Notes: generated from the letters alone by a model not told the origin. A stretch of DNA of 64,000 nt from Cryobacterium arcticum (GCF_001679725.1 NZ_CP016282.1:434001-498000); one strand, 5' to 3'. Shown: positions 35,936 through 44,760, counted from the stretch's first letter. Made by a program: numbers and translations.

Positions 35936-36000
35936 GAGGAAAAAGGCCGCAAATGAGGACCCGAGGCGCAATTCCATCCTTGCAATCTCACTTTTTCCTC
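35936..36000. terminator. AT-rich inverted repeat GAGGAAAAAG / CTTTTTCCTC after the oxidoreductase
   Basis: The 10-bp arms at 35936-35945 and 35991-36000 are perfect, but the loop is 45 nt. The T-rich right arm may help termination after the FAD enzyme. It is unusually AT-rich for this genome. The remainder of 35904-36118 shows nothing else. Confidence 0.35.
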
Positions 36001-36118
36001 TCTACCCGGCGAGCGCGGTCGACCGCACGCGCGGGCGCCGGCCGGGCGCGACGGCGCAGCATCCGGGTGGCCGGGTCCCACTCTCGATCTCGGGCCCGCG
36101 GTGTGGTTCACTCGTCCC

Positions 36119-36958
36119 ATGAGCGTTGATCCAGCGGCCGTGGCCGAGGCCTACCGGCGGTATGACGAGGCCGCCCGGGCGGCCGGCGTGAGCGTGCGGA
36201 TGGCCGAACCACGCGACCTGGCCAGCATCATCGGGCTGTTCGAACGCACCTGGGGTGTCGGCCGCAGCCCGGACCGGGCCATGCTGCTCGCGCTCGACTA
36301 CGCGGGCAACACCGTGCTACTGGCCACCGAGAAGGGCAAGACGGTGGGCGCGACACTGGGGTTCCTGGGCTGGACCGACGGCGTGCACCTGCACTCCCAC
36401 ATGGCCGCGGTGGTGCCGTGGCATCGCGGCGGCGGGGTGGGCTTCGCGCTCAAACTCTTCCAGCGCGCCGTCTGCCTGGAGCAGGGCATCACCGAGATGC
36501 GCTGGACCTTCGACCCGCTCATTCGCCGCAACGCGCACTTCAACCTGGTCAAGCTCGGCGCCGAGGTGACCGGGTTCCTGCCGGACTTCTACGGCCGGCT
36601 CGACGACGTCATCTCGGGCGCCGACCACAGCGACAGGTTCGAGGCACGGTGGGCGCTGGGCTCCGCGCGGGTGCGGCGCGCGCTCGACGGGCGACCGGCG
36701 CCGCACTGGCGGGCCGAGGGCTCCTGGGCTCTCGACGCGGACTTCGAACGGTTGCGCGCCGATGATCCGGCCGCGGCCGCGGTGCGCCGCGAGGAGTCCC
36801 GGGCCGTGTTCGCTGACGCGTTCCGGCGGGGGCTCCGGCCGGAGGTGACCGGCCACAACGACTACGTGTTCACGGCGGATCCGGGCGACCGGGAGCCAGG
36901 CGACCCGGAGCCGACCGACGCGGGCGCCGGGCACCGCGACGGTGACGCATCCGTCTGA
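36119..36958 (+). CDS. Predicted GNAT-superfamily acetyltransferase (COG3375-like)
   Basis: A 279-aa protein with a GNAT core. The N-terminal VRMAEPRDLASIIGLFERTWG, the central VGATLGFLGWTDGVHLHSHMAAVVPWHRGGGVGFALKLFQRAVCLEQGITEMRWTFDPL and RRNAHFNLVKLGAEVTGFLPDFYG are characteristic of the COG3375 group. The C-terminal 30 residues are acidic and repetitive. No function is known. ATG 36119 (MSVDPAAV) is preferred to 36101. No ribosome site is visible, so the gene may be leaderless (TTCACT 6 nt upstream is a poor -10). Confidence 0.8.
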   Translation: MSVDPAAVAEAYRRYDEAARAAGVSVRMAEPRDLASIIGLFERTWGVGRSPDRAMLLALDYAGNTVLLATEKGKTVGATLGFLGWTDGVHLHSHMAAVVPWHRGGGVGFALKLFQRAVCLEQGITEMRWTFDPLIRRNAHFNLVKLGAEVTGFLPDFYGRLDDVISGADHSDRFEARWALGSARVRRALDGRPAPHWRAEGSWALDADFERLRADDPAAAAVRREESRAVFADAFRRGLRPEVTGHNDYVFTADPGDREPGDPEPTDAGAGHRDGDASV

Positions 36959-36967
36959 CGCGAGCGA

Positions 36968-37558
36968 CTAACTACCCAGGTCAGCGCCCAGATCCGTATC
37001 GGGCCGAGTGCGCCCGGTGAGCCGGCGCTCGAACCAGTACAGCAGCTCGGGGCGCAGCCGGTTGAGCTCGGACAGCGTCATCGGGTCCGGCACGCGCACG
37101 ACCGGTACGCCCAGCTCGTCGGCGACGGTGTCCATGGCGCCGCGGGAGTAGAACTGGCCGCGCATCCGCACCAGCAGCTCACCGCTCTGGCCGGTGACGA
37201 AGAGCTGTGGTTGGCTGTCGACCGTGCCGCTCTGGTACAGCTCGAGCAGCACCACGCTGGAGATCTGCTCGGAGGGAAAGCTGGTGTGCCGGCCGAAGAA
37301 GCCGCGCTCGGAGACGCCGGTGTCGTCGACCCAGATGCAGGTGCGGAGGAATCCGAGGATGCCGATTGCGGCGGCAAGCATGACCGCCAGCTGGGCGGCG
37401 GCCACGGGGAGCCATTCTCCGATGGGGATCGTGAGCCAGTAGAGAACCGCGAAGACGGGCGCGAAGAAGGCGACGATCGAGAGGGTCGTCTGGCGCAGCA
37501 GATGCCCGTGCGGCCGCAGCACCTGCGCGCGCACAGGCCGGCCCGTGATTTTCCCCAC
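36968..37558 (-). CDS. Membrane protein with bacterial PH-like domain
   Basis: A 196-aa protein with two closely spaced membrane helices (about residues 28-70) and then a cytoplasmic beta-rich domain beginning TCIWVDDTGVSERGFFGRHTSFPSEQISSVVL, the pattern of bacterial PH domains. The C-terminus ends in a helix (LSELNRLRPELLYWFERRL). The GTG start at 37558 follows GGGGGA. The frame extends far upstream on this strand, but only as antisense to the potassium genes. Its role is unknown. Confidence 0.7.
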   Translation of the reverse strand: MGKITGRPVRAQVLRPHGHLLRQTTLSIVAFFAPVFAVLYWLTIPIGEWLPVAAAQLAVMLAAAIGILGFLRTCIWVDDTGVSERGFFGRHTSFPSEQISSVVLLELYQSGTVDSQPQLFVTGQSGELLVRMRGQFYSRGAMDTVADELGVPVVRVPDPMTLSELNRLRPELLYWFERRLTGRTRPDTDLGADLGS

Positions 37559-37690
37559 CCTTGTTCCCCCTCGCCGGTGTCTTGTTGAGTATGCCCCATG
37601 ACCCGGCACCCCAGTAGACACCGTTCGGGGGCCATTCGGCGTCGCGACAGGCCGCGTACGGCCGGGCTCCCGGCCGTGCGGTGCGGCCCG

Positions 37691-37696
37691 TAGAGT
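37691..37696 (+). promoter_or_regulatory. -10 box of a leaderless promoter (trkH)
   Basis: TAGAGT is followed by 6 nt and GTG 37703. Confidence 0.55.
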
Positions 37697-37702
37697 GTCA
37701 GA

Positions 37703-39070
37703 GTGAACCCGCGGATGACGAATGGCCGGCGCCCAGCCGGGCCGAAATTCCGCCTGCATCCGGCTCAAGCCGTGGCAACCGGGTTCGCGCTCACCGTTCT
37801 CATCGGGACCGGGCTGCTGTCGTTGCCCGTGGCCAAGGCCGGTCCGGGCGGTGCCTCCTTCGCCGAAGCGATCTTCACCGCGACATCCGCTGTGTGCGTG
37901 ACGGGCCTCACCGTCGTGGACACCGCGACCTACTGGACGCCATTCGGTCAGGTTGTGATCCTGCTGCTCATCCAGGTGGGCGGGTTCGGCGTGATGACGT
38001 TCGCGTCGGTGATCGGACTGGCCGTGGTGCGCCGGCTGTCCCTGCGCTCCCGGGTGACCGCGGCATCCGAGGTGCGCAGTGTGGGCCTGGAGGACGTGAA
38101 GGGCCTGGTTCTCGGTGTGGTCACGATCTCCCTGGCGGTCGAGATGATCGTTGCGCTTCTCCTCAGTCTGCGGTTCCTCGTCGGGTACGGTGAGCCGGTT
38201 GGCCGGGCGATCTGGCTCGGGGTGTTCCACGCGGTGTCGTCGTTCAACAACGCCGGGTTCGCGCTGTTCACCGACAACCTGATGGGCTATGCCGTCGATC
38301 CGTTTATCTGTCTGCCGATCGCAGCCGCTGTGATCCTCGGCGGGCTGGGATTCCCTGTCATCGTGCAGCTGCGCAAGCATCTCCGGTCTCCGCGGCAGTG
38401 GACCATGAACACCCGCATCGTGCTGGCCGGCACGGTGACCCTGCTGGTCGCCGGAACCGTGTACATCACGGCCGTGGAATGGTCGAACCCCGCCACGCTC
38501 GGTCCGCTGGACTGGCCGGCGAAGGTGTTGGTCGGGTTCTTCCAGTCGGTGCAGACCCGCACAGCCGGATTCAACAGCATTGACGTCGGAGCGATGGACT
38601 CGGCCAGTCTGCTCGGCATGGACGTGCTCATGTTCATCGGAGGCGGCCCCGCCGGCACCGCGGGCGGTATCAAGGTGACGACGTTCGCCGTGCTGTACTT
38701 CATCCTGGTTGCCGAGATCCGCGGCGATGGAGTCGTGAACGTGTTCGGCAAGCGGCTCTCCCGGGCCGTGCACCGGCAGGCCATCACCCTGGTGCTCCTG
38801 GCCGTTTTTGTCGTCACGGCATCCACGGCGGCCCTGATGCTGATCACCGACATCGGCCTGGACGCCCTGCTGTTCGAGACCATTTCGGCTTTCGGCACCG
38901 TCGGTATGTCCACGGGGATCACAGCGGGGTTGCCGCCGGCAGGCCAGGCGATCCTGATCCTGCTGATGTTCATCGGCCGGCTCGGCCCCATCACCTTCGC
39001 TTCGGCGCTCGCCCTGCGTGAGCGCCCTCCCGCATACGAGTTCCCCAAGGAGAGGCCGATCATTGGCTAG
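37703..39070 (+). CDS. Potassium uptake protein, TrkH/KtrB family
   Basis: A 455-aa ion-channel-like transporter with four M1-P-M2 repeats. The filter glycines are seen in TATSAVCVTGLTVVDT, FHAVSSFNNAGFALF, FQSVQTRTAGFN and FETISAFGTVGMSTG. The intramembrane Gly/Ala loop (FIGGGPAGTAGGIK) in repeat three is kept. It works with the RCK protein encoded next, which overlaps it by 8 nt. The basic N-terminus (MNPRMTNGRRPAGPKFRL) is cytoplasmic. A leaderless GTG start is likely; ATG 37715 is an alternative. Confidence 0.93.
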   Translation: MNPRMTNGRRPAGPKFRLHPAQAVATGFALTVLIGTGLLSLPVAKAGPGGASFAEAIFTATSAVCVTGLTVVDTATYWTPFGQVVILLLIQVGGFGVMTFASVIGLAVVRRLSLRSRVTAASEVRSVGLEDVKGLVLGVVTISLAVEMIVALLLSLRFLVGYGEPVGRAIWLGVFHAVSSFNNAGFALFTDNLMGYAVDPFICLPIAAAVILGGLGFPVIVQLRKHLRSPRQWTMNTRIVLAGTVTLLVAGTVYITAVEWSNPATLGPLDWPAKVLVGFFQSVQTRTAGFNSIDVGAMDSASLLGMDVLMFIGGGPAGTAGGIKVTTFAVLYFILVAEIRGDGVVNVFGKRLSRAVHRQAITLVLLAVFVVTASTAALMLITDIGLDALLFETISAFGTVGMSTGITAGLPPAGQAILILLMFIGRLGPITFASALALRERPPAYEFPKERPIIG

Positions 39071-39776
39071 TTTCAGGTCGTCAGCGTTCTCATTGTTCAA
39101 CCAGCGCCAACCGGCGCGGATGGCTGAGGAAGACTCCGTCGTGGTGATCGGCCTGGGCCGGTTCGGCAGCGCCCTCGCCCTCGAGCTGATGGAGAGCGGC
39201 ACCGAGGTGCTCGGCATCGACGGCGACGAGGAGATCGTGCAGGCGCACAACCGCCTCCTCACCCACGTGGTGCGTGCCGACTCCACCAAGGAAGAGACGC
39301 TGCGGCAGCTCTCCGTGCCTGAGTTCAGCAGCGTGGTGGTCGCCATCGGCGGCGATATCCAGGCGAACATCCTCACGGCGTCGCTGCTGCTCAAGCTCGG
39401 CATCCCCAACATCTGGGCCAAGGCGGTGAGCGAGCCGCACGGCGAGATCCTGCGCCAGCTGGGGGTGAACCACGTGATCTACCCGGAGAAGGACATGGGC
39501 AAGCGGGTCGCGCACCTGGTGCGTGGGGTGATGCAGGACTACATCGATATCGGCGAGGATTTCGCTCTGGTGAAAACGGCTCCGCCGCGGGAGATCCTCG
39601 GGCTGCCGCTGAGCCAGACCAAGGTGCGCACCGTGCACGGGGTCACCGTCACCGCTTATCACCGCCAGGGTCAGGGCTGGAGCTACACCACCATGGAGAC
39701 CGTGATCGAGGAGGGCGACATCATCCTGGTCGCCGGGTCCACCGAGCGGGTCGAGTCGTTCAGCCGGTTGCGATGA
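39063..39776 (+). CDS. Potassium channel regulatory subunit, TrkA/KtrA (RCK domains)
   Basis: A 237-aa cytoplasmic regulator. The RCK_N Rossmann domain begins VVVIGLGRFGSALALEL and contains the acidic GIDGDEEIVQ and GGDIQANILTA. The RCK_C domain occupies about residues 155-235. It gates the adjacent TrkH/KtrB channel in response to ATP/ADP or NAD(H). TTG 39063 is preferred because AAGGAG lies 9 nt upstream. ATG 39120 would give the usual 218-aa form without the first 19 residues. Its stop overlaps the next start (ATGA). Confidence 0.9.
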   Translation: MASFRSSAFSLFNQRQPARMAEEDSVVVIGLGRFGSALALELMESGTEVLGIDGDEEIVQAHNRLLTHVVRADSTKEETLRQLSVPEFSSVVVAIGGDIQANILTASLLLKLGIPNIWAKAVSEPHGEILRQLGVNHVIYPEKDMGKRVAHLVRGVMQDYIDIGEDFALVKTAPPREILGLPLSQTKVRTVHGVTVTAYHRQGQGWSYTTMETVIEEGDIILVAGSTERVESFSRLR

Positions 39777-40012
39777 CGAACCCCGCCCGCGACTTCCTGG
39801 CCGGCGCGGAGCTCGGCACCCGCGTCGTCGTGCGCACGCGCATCGAGGGCGGGTACACGGATGCGCTCGGCTACCTGCGCTCCTGCGATCTCACCCACTG
39901 CTCCGTGGAGACCAAGCGGGGCACGGTGTCGCTCGCGCTCGCCGAGGTCGTCGCGGCCAAAGAGGTTCCGCCGCCGCCCCCGCCCCGCCCGCGCCGCCAC
40001 GTCGGCGACTAG
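39773..40012 (+). CDS. Small protein resembling the N-terminal domain of some actinobacterial GNATs
   Basis: A 79-aa protein: LGTRVVVRTRIEGGYTDALGYLRSCDLTHCSVETKRGTVSLALAEVVAAKEVPPPPPPRP. This small beta-barrel-like pattern is seen as a stand-alone protein and as an N-terminal domain of acetyltransferases in actinobacteria. Function is unknown. The ATGA overlap with trkA implies co-expression, but the domain has no known link to potassium transport. Confidence 0.65.
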   Translation: MTNPARDFLAGAELGTRVVVRTRIEGGYTDALGYLRSCDLTHCSVETKRGTVSLALAEVVAAKEVPPPPPPRPRRHVGD

Positions 40013-40038
40013 CGCCGCTCTGGTCCGCGTCCACCTCG

Positions 40039-40240
40039 TTGGCCGAGCTTGTCGAAACCCGGTGACGTGTCTGCGAGAGTCGGCCGCGTTCCCGACATGC
40101 GTGCAGAGCGAGCCCCGTCGCTGCTCGAGCCTGTCGAGACCTCGTGACGTGCGTGCATGTCGCGCCCACTCGCTGGTCGAGCCTGTCGAGACCTCGTGAC
40201 GTGCCTCGAGATCTGCTCACCGGGTCTCGACAAGCTCGAC
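40039..40240. repeat. Four dispersed GGTCGAGCYTGTCGAGACC-type repeats between convergent genes
   Basis: Diverged copies start near 40039, 40122, 40172 and, inverted, 40221, several followed by GTGACGTG. They fill the 282-bp gap between the small gene and the sigma-factor gene, which face each other tail to tail. Confidence 0.85.
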
Positions 40241-40294
40241 CGACGGAGAGGTCGCGACCAGCGCACGGGTCGCGCACCGCAGACTGACCGCGGC

Positions 40295-41614
40295 TCAGCC
40301 GGGCGGCAGGGCCCCGGCCCGCTGCCGCAAGGCCGCGCGCAGCCTTTCGTCACCGGCCAGGTCCACGGCGCGCTCGTATGCGGCGCGAGCATCCGCCACC
40401 CGCCCCGCCTCGGCCAGCAGGTGCGCGCGGGTGGCCCAGAGCGGCTGGAACGTCCCCGCCTCCGGACGGTCCAGGGCCAGCACGTCGAGTACAACGAGGC
40501 CCGCGGCCGGGCCGTCGGCCTCTCCGAGCACCGCGGCCAGCGCCACCCGGGCGCCCACGGTGGGGGAGAGGCGCACGAGCGCCGTGTGCAGGGTTTTCAG
40601 CGCCGCCCAGTTGGTCACCCCGGAACGGGCCCGGTCGCAGTGCGCCGACTGGATAGCCGCCTCGAGCTGGAATCGACCGACCTGGTGCAGGGCCTGCGCG
40701 CGCCGGAGATAGCGCTCGCCGCGCGCGATGAGGGCGGCATCCCAGCGGCCCGGATCCTGGTCGTCGAGGGCGACCAGCTCACCCGCGGACCCGGCGCGGG
40801 CCGGCATCCGGGCGATCGACAGGGCCACCAGGGCGGCCAGCCCGAGCACCTCCGGCTCGTCGGGGAGCAGCGCGGCGAGGGTCTCGGCCAGGTACAGCGC
40901 CTCGCCGGCCAGCGAATCGGGCGTGTGGCGGGCATCCGCCCCGGCCGTCGGCCAGTCGATCGCATACGCACCGTACACGGCCTCGAGCAGCGCGGGCAGG
41001 CGCTTCGGCAAGTCGGTCATCGACGGCAGCACGAACGGGATGCGGGTGTTGCGGATGCGGCGTTTGGCCCGCACCAGCCGCTGCGCCATGGTCTGCTCCG
41101 GCAGGGCGTAGGCGGCGGCGATGTCCGCCGCGGTGAGCCCGAGCACGGTGTTCAGCATCAGGGGTGTGCGGATGCCGGGGTCGATGGCTGGATGGGCGCA
41201 GACGCAGAGCAGCTCGATGCGCTTGTCGGGGATCGCGTCGGCGTCCAGCGCCTCGAGGGCAGCGAGGGACGGGGCACCCGGGCTCAGATGGTCGGCGGGG
41301 GCGAGCGGACCGTTCCCGGTCGGCGCGGTGCGCTCCAGAGTGCTGTCATCCAGGGGGGCCCGCAGCCGCACCGCGGCCGATTTCCACAGATCCTTGAGCC
41401 GGTTGCGGGCCACGGTGAGCAACCATCCCTCCGGGTTGTCCGGCACGCCGTCGCGCGGCCAGGTGATGAGGGCGCGTTCGAACGCATCGGCGAGCGCGTC
41501 TTCGGCCGCGGCGAGGTCCCCTGTGGGCGCAGCGAGCACGGCGACCAGACGGCCGTAGGAGGCGCGGGCGGCGAGCTCCGCCCGCGCCCGGGCGGTCAGG
41601 CGACCTGGTGCCAT
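40295..41614 (-). CDS. ECF RNA polymerase sigma factor with C-terminal TPR-like extension (ECF42 type)
   Basis: A 439-aa sigma factor. Region 2 contains AEDALADAFERALITWPRDGVPDNPEGWLLTVARNRLKD, and region 4 contains TPLMLNTVLGLTAADIAAAYALPEQTMAQRLVRAKRRIR. A roughly 230-residue helical TPR-like extension follows, which is the layout of the ECF42 group. That group is known to be encoded with DGPF-domain proteins, as here, where the partner gene overlaps the start by 19 nt. ECF42 members lack a classical anti-sigma factor; the C-terminal extension is thought to be needed for activity. ATG 41614 was chosen because it starts shortly before region 2. Confidence 0.9.
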   Translation of the reverse strand: MAPGRLTARARAELAARASYGRLVAVLAAPTGDLAAAEDALADAFERALITWPRDGVPDNPEGWLLTVARNRLKDLWKSAAVRLRAPLDDSTLERTAPTGNGPLAPADHLSPGAPSLAALEALDADAIPDKRIELLCVCAHPAIDPGIRTPLMLNTVLGLTAADIAAAYALPEQTMAQRLVRAKRRIRNTRIPFVLPSMTDLPKRLPALLEAVYGAYAIDWPTAGADARHTPDSLAGEALYLAETLAALLPDEPEVLGLAALVALSIARMPARAGSAGELVALDDQDPGRWDAALIARGERYLRRAQALHQVGRFQLEAAIQSAHCDRARSGVTNWAALKTLHTALVRLSPTVGARVALAAVLGEADGPAAGLVVLDVLALDRPEAGTFQPLWATRAHLLAEAGRVADARAAYERAVDLAGDERLRAALRQRAGALPPG

Positions 41615-41973
41615 TCGCCTGCGGTGAAGATGATCGCCGAGGGCCGCACCTCGACGGCACCGTACTGCGCTGCCGGGCATTTGCCGGCCCAGTCGAGGGC
41701 GGCGTCCAGATCGGGCACGTCGATGACGAAGGTGCCGTTCAGGCGCTCCTTGGTGTCGGCGAACGGTCCATCCTGGATCTGTAGCGCACCATCCCGCTGC
41801 GACACCGTCGTCGACGAGGCGACCGGCTGCAGGATGTCGGCCGACACGAGCACCCCGGCCGCGTCGAGGGCCTTGGCGTAGGCGTCGAACGCGGCCCGAC
41901 CCCATTCCATGTCTTCTTCGGTGATGCCGGCGTCGCCGGATTCCTGGCTGATGACGAGGAGTGAATACTGCAT
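41596..41973 (-). CDS. DGPF-domain (YCII-related) protein, partner of the ECF sigma factor
   Basis: A 125-aa protein of the YCII/DGPF family: MQYSLLVISQESGDAG at the N-terminus, DGALQIQDGPFADTKERLNGTFVIDVPDLDAALDWAGKCP in the centre with the DGPF motif, and VEVRPSAIIF at the end. AAGGGA lies 6 nt before ATG 41973. It is first in a two-gene operon with the ECF42-like sigma factor. DGPF proteins are the typical neighbours, and often targets, of this sigma group, but their enzymatic role is not established. Confidence 0.9.
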   Translation of the reverse strand: MQYSLLVISQESGDAGITEEDMEWGRAAFDAYAKALDAAGVLVSADILQPVASSTTVSQRDGALQIQDGPFADTKERLNGTFVIDVPDLDAALDWAGKCPAAQYGAVEVRPSAIIFTAGEWHQVA

Positions 41974-42085
41974 GAGATGTCCCTTCCAAGCGTGATTGAT
42001 ACTGACACCCCTGTGACGACTGAGCCAGCCCCCGATCGACATCCGCGCCGCAACTGCAGCCCATGCGGAGATGTTGGGCGTGGGG

Positions 42086-43516
42086 TCAGGCGGGCGTGGC
42101 CTCGGTGGCGGGAGCGTCGAGGGCGGGGGTGTCGCGGCCGACCCGGCCGGCCAGGAGCAGTCCGCCGATCGCCAGCAGCGCGGAGAGGGTGAACGAGGCC
42201 GTGTAGGTGGCCGTGCCGCCCAGCGGGGTGACCGCCACGAACACCACGGCGGTGGCCGCGAGCGCCAACGCGGCGCCGATCGAGTCCGCGATGAGCAGCG
42301 CGGAGGAGTTGAACCCCTGCTGGTCGGGTGCCGAGAGCCGCAGCACCCGCCCGCTCTGCCGGGGAACAAGCGTGCCCATGCCCGCTCCGGCGACGGCCCA
42401 GCCGCCGATGGCCAGCGCCGCCGGCAGGCCGCACGCCGCGGTCAGCGCGGATGCGACGATCGCCACAAGCAGCAAAGCACTACCCAGGCGCATGCTGCCC
42501 TGGTCGCTCAGCACCGTGGCATAGCGGCCCTGCAGCCACGACGCGGTGGCCCAGGTGATGCCCGCGCAGGTCAGCGCGAGCCCGGCCAGCACGGGGGAGA
42601 GCCGGTACTCCCCGGTCAACAGCGCCGGCAGGTACACCTCGGTGGAGAGGAACGCCCCCGACACCAGGCCCCGGATGCTCATCACGACGGGCAGGCCGCG
42701 CCGACCGCTCAGAGTTCCAGCGGGCAGCAGGGGCCGAAGCGCCACCCCGGCGAGAACGAACGCGAGCCCGGTTCCCGCCCAGAGCAGGGCGCCGGGCAGC
42801 TGAGCCGCCAGGGATGCGCAGAGCACCGCCGCCGCGGCGCCGAGCGACCACAGCGTGCGCGACAGGCGCCAAGGCGCCCGCACCGTCGCCGGCCGCTCCC
42901 GTTCGGCCTTCGCGACGGAGACCAGGCCGGGCCGCAGCATCACCAGGGCGGCCAGCACGAGCACCACCACGCCCAGGAACACCCAGCGCCAACTGGTGAG
43001 CTCGACCACCACGCCCGCAATGAACGGGCCGATCAGCGACGGAATCACCCAGGCCCCGGCGAAGGCGCCGAAGATGGCCGGATGCATCCGCTGCGGGTAG
43101 ACCCGCGCCACGACGACGTACAGCGACACGCTCAGAGCGCCGCCGCCGAGGCCGTGCACCAGACGGCCCACGATGAGGGCGGGCATGGATGCGGCGGTGC
43201 CGGCGATAACCAGGCCCACGACGAACAGCGCCACGGCCGTGATCACCACGGGAACCGGCCCGGAGCGGTCCGCCCAGTTGCCCGCGGCGACCATGCCCAC
43301 GACCCCCACGGCGAGCGGGCCGGAGAACGCCAGGGCGTAGAGAGACGCGCCGTTCAGCGCCGCGCTGATGGTGGGCATCACGGTGGTCACGGCCAAGGCC
43401 TCGAACGCGGCCAGGAAGATCAGCGCGAGGATCCCGACGGTGACCCAGACGTACTCCTTCGCGAAGATCGACGGTTGGCGGGGCTGGGCCTGGGTCGGGC
43501 TCGTCGAATGCGGCAC
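42086..43516 (-). CDS. MFS efflux transporter under a SoxR/MerR-type promoter
   Basis: A 476-aa membrane protein of the 14-helix drug:H+ antiporter (EmrB/QacA-like) class. The first helix is ILALIFLAAFEALAVTTVMPTI, followed by GNWADRSGPVPVV, GRLVHGLGGGALSVSLYVVVARVYP and IPSLIGPFIAGVVVELTSWRWVFLGVV in motif C. GTG 43516 appears leaderless: TACGAT lies 7 nt upstream. Between -35 and -10 there is a SoxR-like palindrome with a 19-bp spacer, so the pump is probably induced by a redox-active or toxic compound through a MerR-family activator encoded elsewhere. Confidence 0.9.
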   Translation of the reverse strand: MPHSTSPTQAQPRQPSIFAKEYVWVTVGILALIFLAAFEALAVTTVMPTISAALNGASLYALAFSGPLAVGVVGMVAAGNWADRSGPVPVVITAVALFVVGLVIAGTAASMPALIVGRLVHGLGGGALSVSLYVVVARVYPQRMHPAIFGAFAGAWVIPSLIGPFIAGVVVELTSWRWVFLGVVVLVLAALVMLRPGLVSVAKAERERPATVRAPWRLSRTLWSLGAAAAVLCASLAAQLPGALLWAGTGLAFVLAGVALRPLLPAGTLSGRRGLPVVMSIRGLVSGAFLSTEVYLPALLTGEYRLSPVLAGLALTCAGITWATASWLQGRYATVLSDQGSMRLGSALLLVAIVASALTAACGLPAALAIGGWAVAGAGMGTLVPRQSGRVLRLSAPDQQGFNSSALLIADSIGAALALAATAVVFVAVTPLGGTATYTASFTLSALLAIGGLLLAGRVGRDTPALDAPATEATPA

Positions 43517-43523
43517 GACAGTG

Positions 43524-43554
43524 ATCGTACGACCTCAACGGCACTTGAGGTCAA
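43524..43554 (-). promoter_or_regulatory. SoxR/MerR-type promoter with 19-bp spacer
   Basis: On the reverse strand, -35 TTGACC (43549-43554) and -10 TACGAT (43524-43529) are separated by 19 bp, longer than optimal. The interval holds the palindrome GACCTCAA-N6-TTGAGGTC (43531-43552), close to the SoxR box CCTCAA-N6-TTGAGG. This is the hallmark of promoters activated by MerR-family twisting. The transcript would start at or next to the GTG 7 nt after the -10. Confidence 0.75.
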
Positions 43555-43629
43555 GGTGATCAATTTCTCCTGATCAGAGTCGATCCCGGAATCGCTAGAA
43601 TGCGGATTGCCACCCCGGCCGAGGGGCGA

Positions 43630-44748
43630 GTGACGCAGACGAGAAAGATCCGTGACCCGCATGTGCAGTTCCGCCCGTTCGGCCGCAAACGCAGCCGCGA
43701 CACAATCGAGTTCAATGGTCGCTGCGCACGAGAACGCAATGGGCGCACCGTGACCGAGAGGGTATATTCGAGCGGCGTCGCCGGTCGCCTTGCCGCCCTT
43801 GTCGGTGGCGTGATTGCAGTTCCCCTCGCCGCGGTCGCGATTCCCCTCATCGTGTTGCAGCAGATGCTCAACATCAGAAACTCACAAGTCCTGATTGCCG
43901 TCTGCGTGAGCATCCTCGTGATCGGCGGACTGTGGGTGCTCCTGCACGTCTTTGTGACCGGGCCGATTCGGTTCGAAACCGACGCTCAGAGCGTGCGTTT
44001 GCGGCGTGGCTTGCGGATCACCAATGAGTGGCAGCGGGCGAGCACCGAGTTCGCATCCCTCGTGACCCGCCAGAGCACGAACGGCATCCCGAGCGGCTCG
44101 ACGCGCACCATCTATGCGACGACCGCGCACGAGCGCGTCGAGGTGCCGGCTCGCTGGTTCGGCACAGCGCGATTCAACGACCTGATGGCCGATCTTGCCC
44201 CGCTCTCTGCCGAGGCGCCGAGTATGACCCTCGGCGAACGGTCACACACATTCGAGCTCGATCCGAGCGCTTCGAGGCTGCAGGGTACCCGCCGATCCGT
44301 TGTGATCGTGGTGCTCGCCGGTTTCCTCCTCTCGCTCGGTGCCGTGGCTTTCTTTCTCGTCACTGACCCGTTCGCCGACCCGGTGGCGCTGGTTTTCGTG
44401 GCGGCGGTCGGCATTCTCGTCGCCCTGGTGGTGCTCATCGTTGTCGCCGTGGGCCGCCGGCGCGCGGCGGGCATCCCCCGATCGATCTCCGTGACGACAT
44501 CGACTCTGCAGGTTGGCGACCAGGTCCTGTATTACTCGCAACTCGCGAGCATCGAGCTCACCCCGCCGAGCTATAGCGGCCGAACTCGCCGGCTCACGGT
44601 CGTCGAGAACGGCGGCACGCGAACCTCGTATTCGCTCGGCCCTGGTGCCAGTGTGGTGGGCGTGCCGGTGTTCGAGGACTACGCCGATTTCGTCGACATG
44701 CTCGGCCGCGTCGCGCCTGCCGGCGTCGTGCGCTTCGACCTGCGGTAG
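43630..44748 (+). CDS. Membrane protein with PH-like domain, unknown function
   Basis: A protein of up to 372 aa with two pairs of membrane helices (about GRLAALVGGVIAVPLAAVAIPLIVL and VLIAVCVSILVIGGLWVLL, then VVIVVLAGFLLSLGAVAFFLV and VALVFVAAVGILVALVVLIVV) and hydrophilic beta-rich parts. The last one, starting SISVTTSTLQVGDQVLYYSQLASIELTPPS, is PH-like. The start is uncertain: a TAGAAT -10 box at 43596-43601 overlaps ATG 43600, so transcription likely begins after it. GTG 43630 follows GAGGGG, and GTG 43750 (MTERVYSSG) would start just before the first helix. It is divergent from the MFS pump. Confidence 0.55.
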   Translation: MTQTRKIRDPHVQFRPFGRKRSRDTIEFNGRCARERNGRTVTERVYSSGVAGRLAALVGGVIAVPLAAVAIPLIVLQQMLNIRNSQVLIAVCVSILVIGGLWVLLHVFVTGPIRFETDAQSVRLRRGLRITNEWQRASTEFASLVTRQSTNGIPSGSTRTIYATTAHERVEVPARWFGTARFNDLMADLAPLSAEAPSMTLGERSHTFELDPSASRLQGTRRSVVIVVLAGFLLSLGAVAFFLVTDPFADPVALVFVAAVGILVALVVLIVVAVGRRRAAGIPRSISVTTSTLQVGDQVLYYSQLASIELTPPSYSGRTRRLTVVENGGTRTSYSLGPGASVVGVPVFEDYADFVDMLGRVAPAGVVRFDLR

Positions 44749-44760
44749 GGCCGAGCGGCC

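Noticed and set aside
36968-39421. Fusion of the PH-like membrane protein with a long N-terminal region
   Set aside because: The upstream 600 codons are antisense to trkH/trkA; GTG 37558 with a ribosome site gives a complete two-helix protein.
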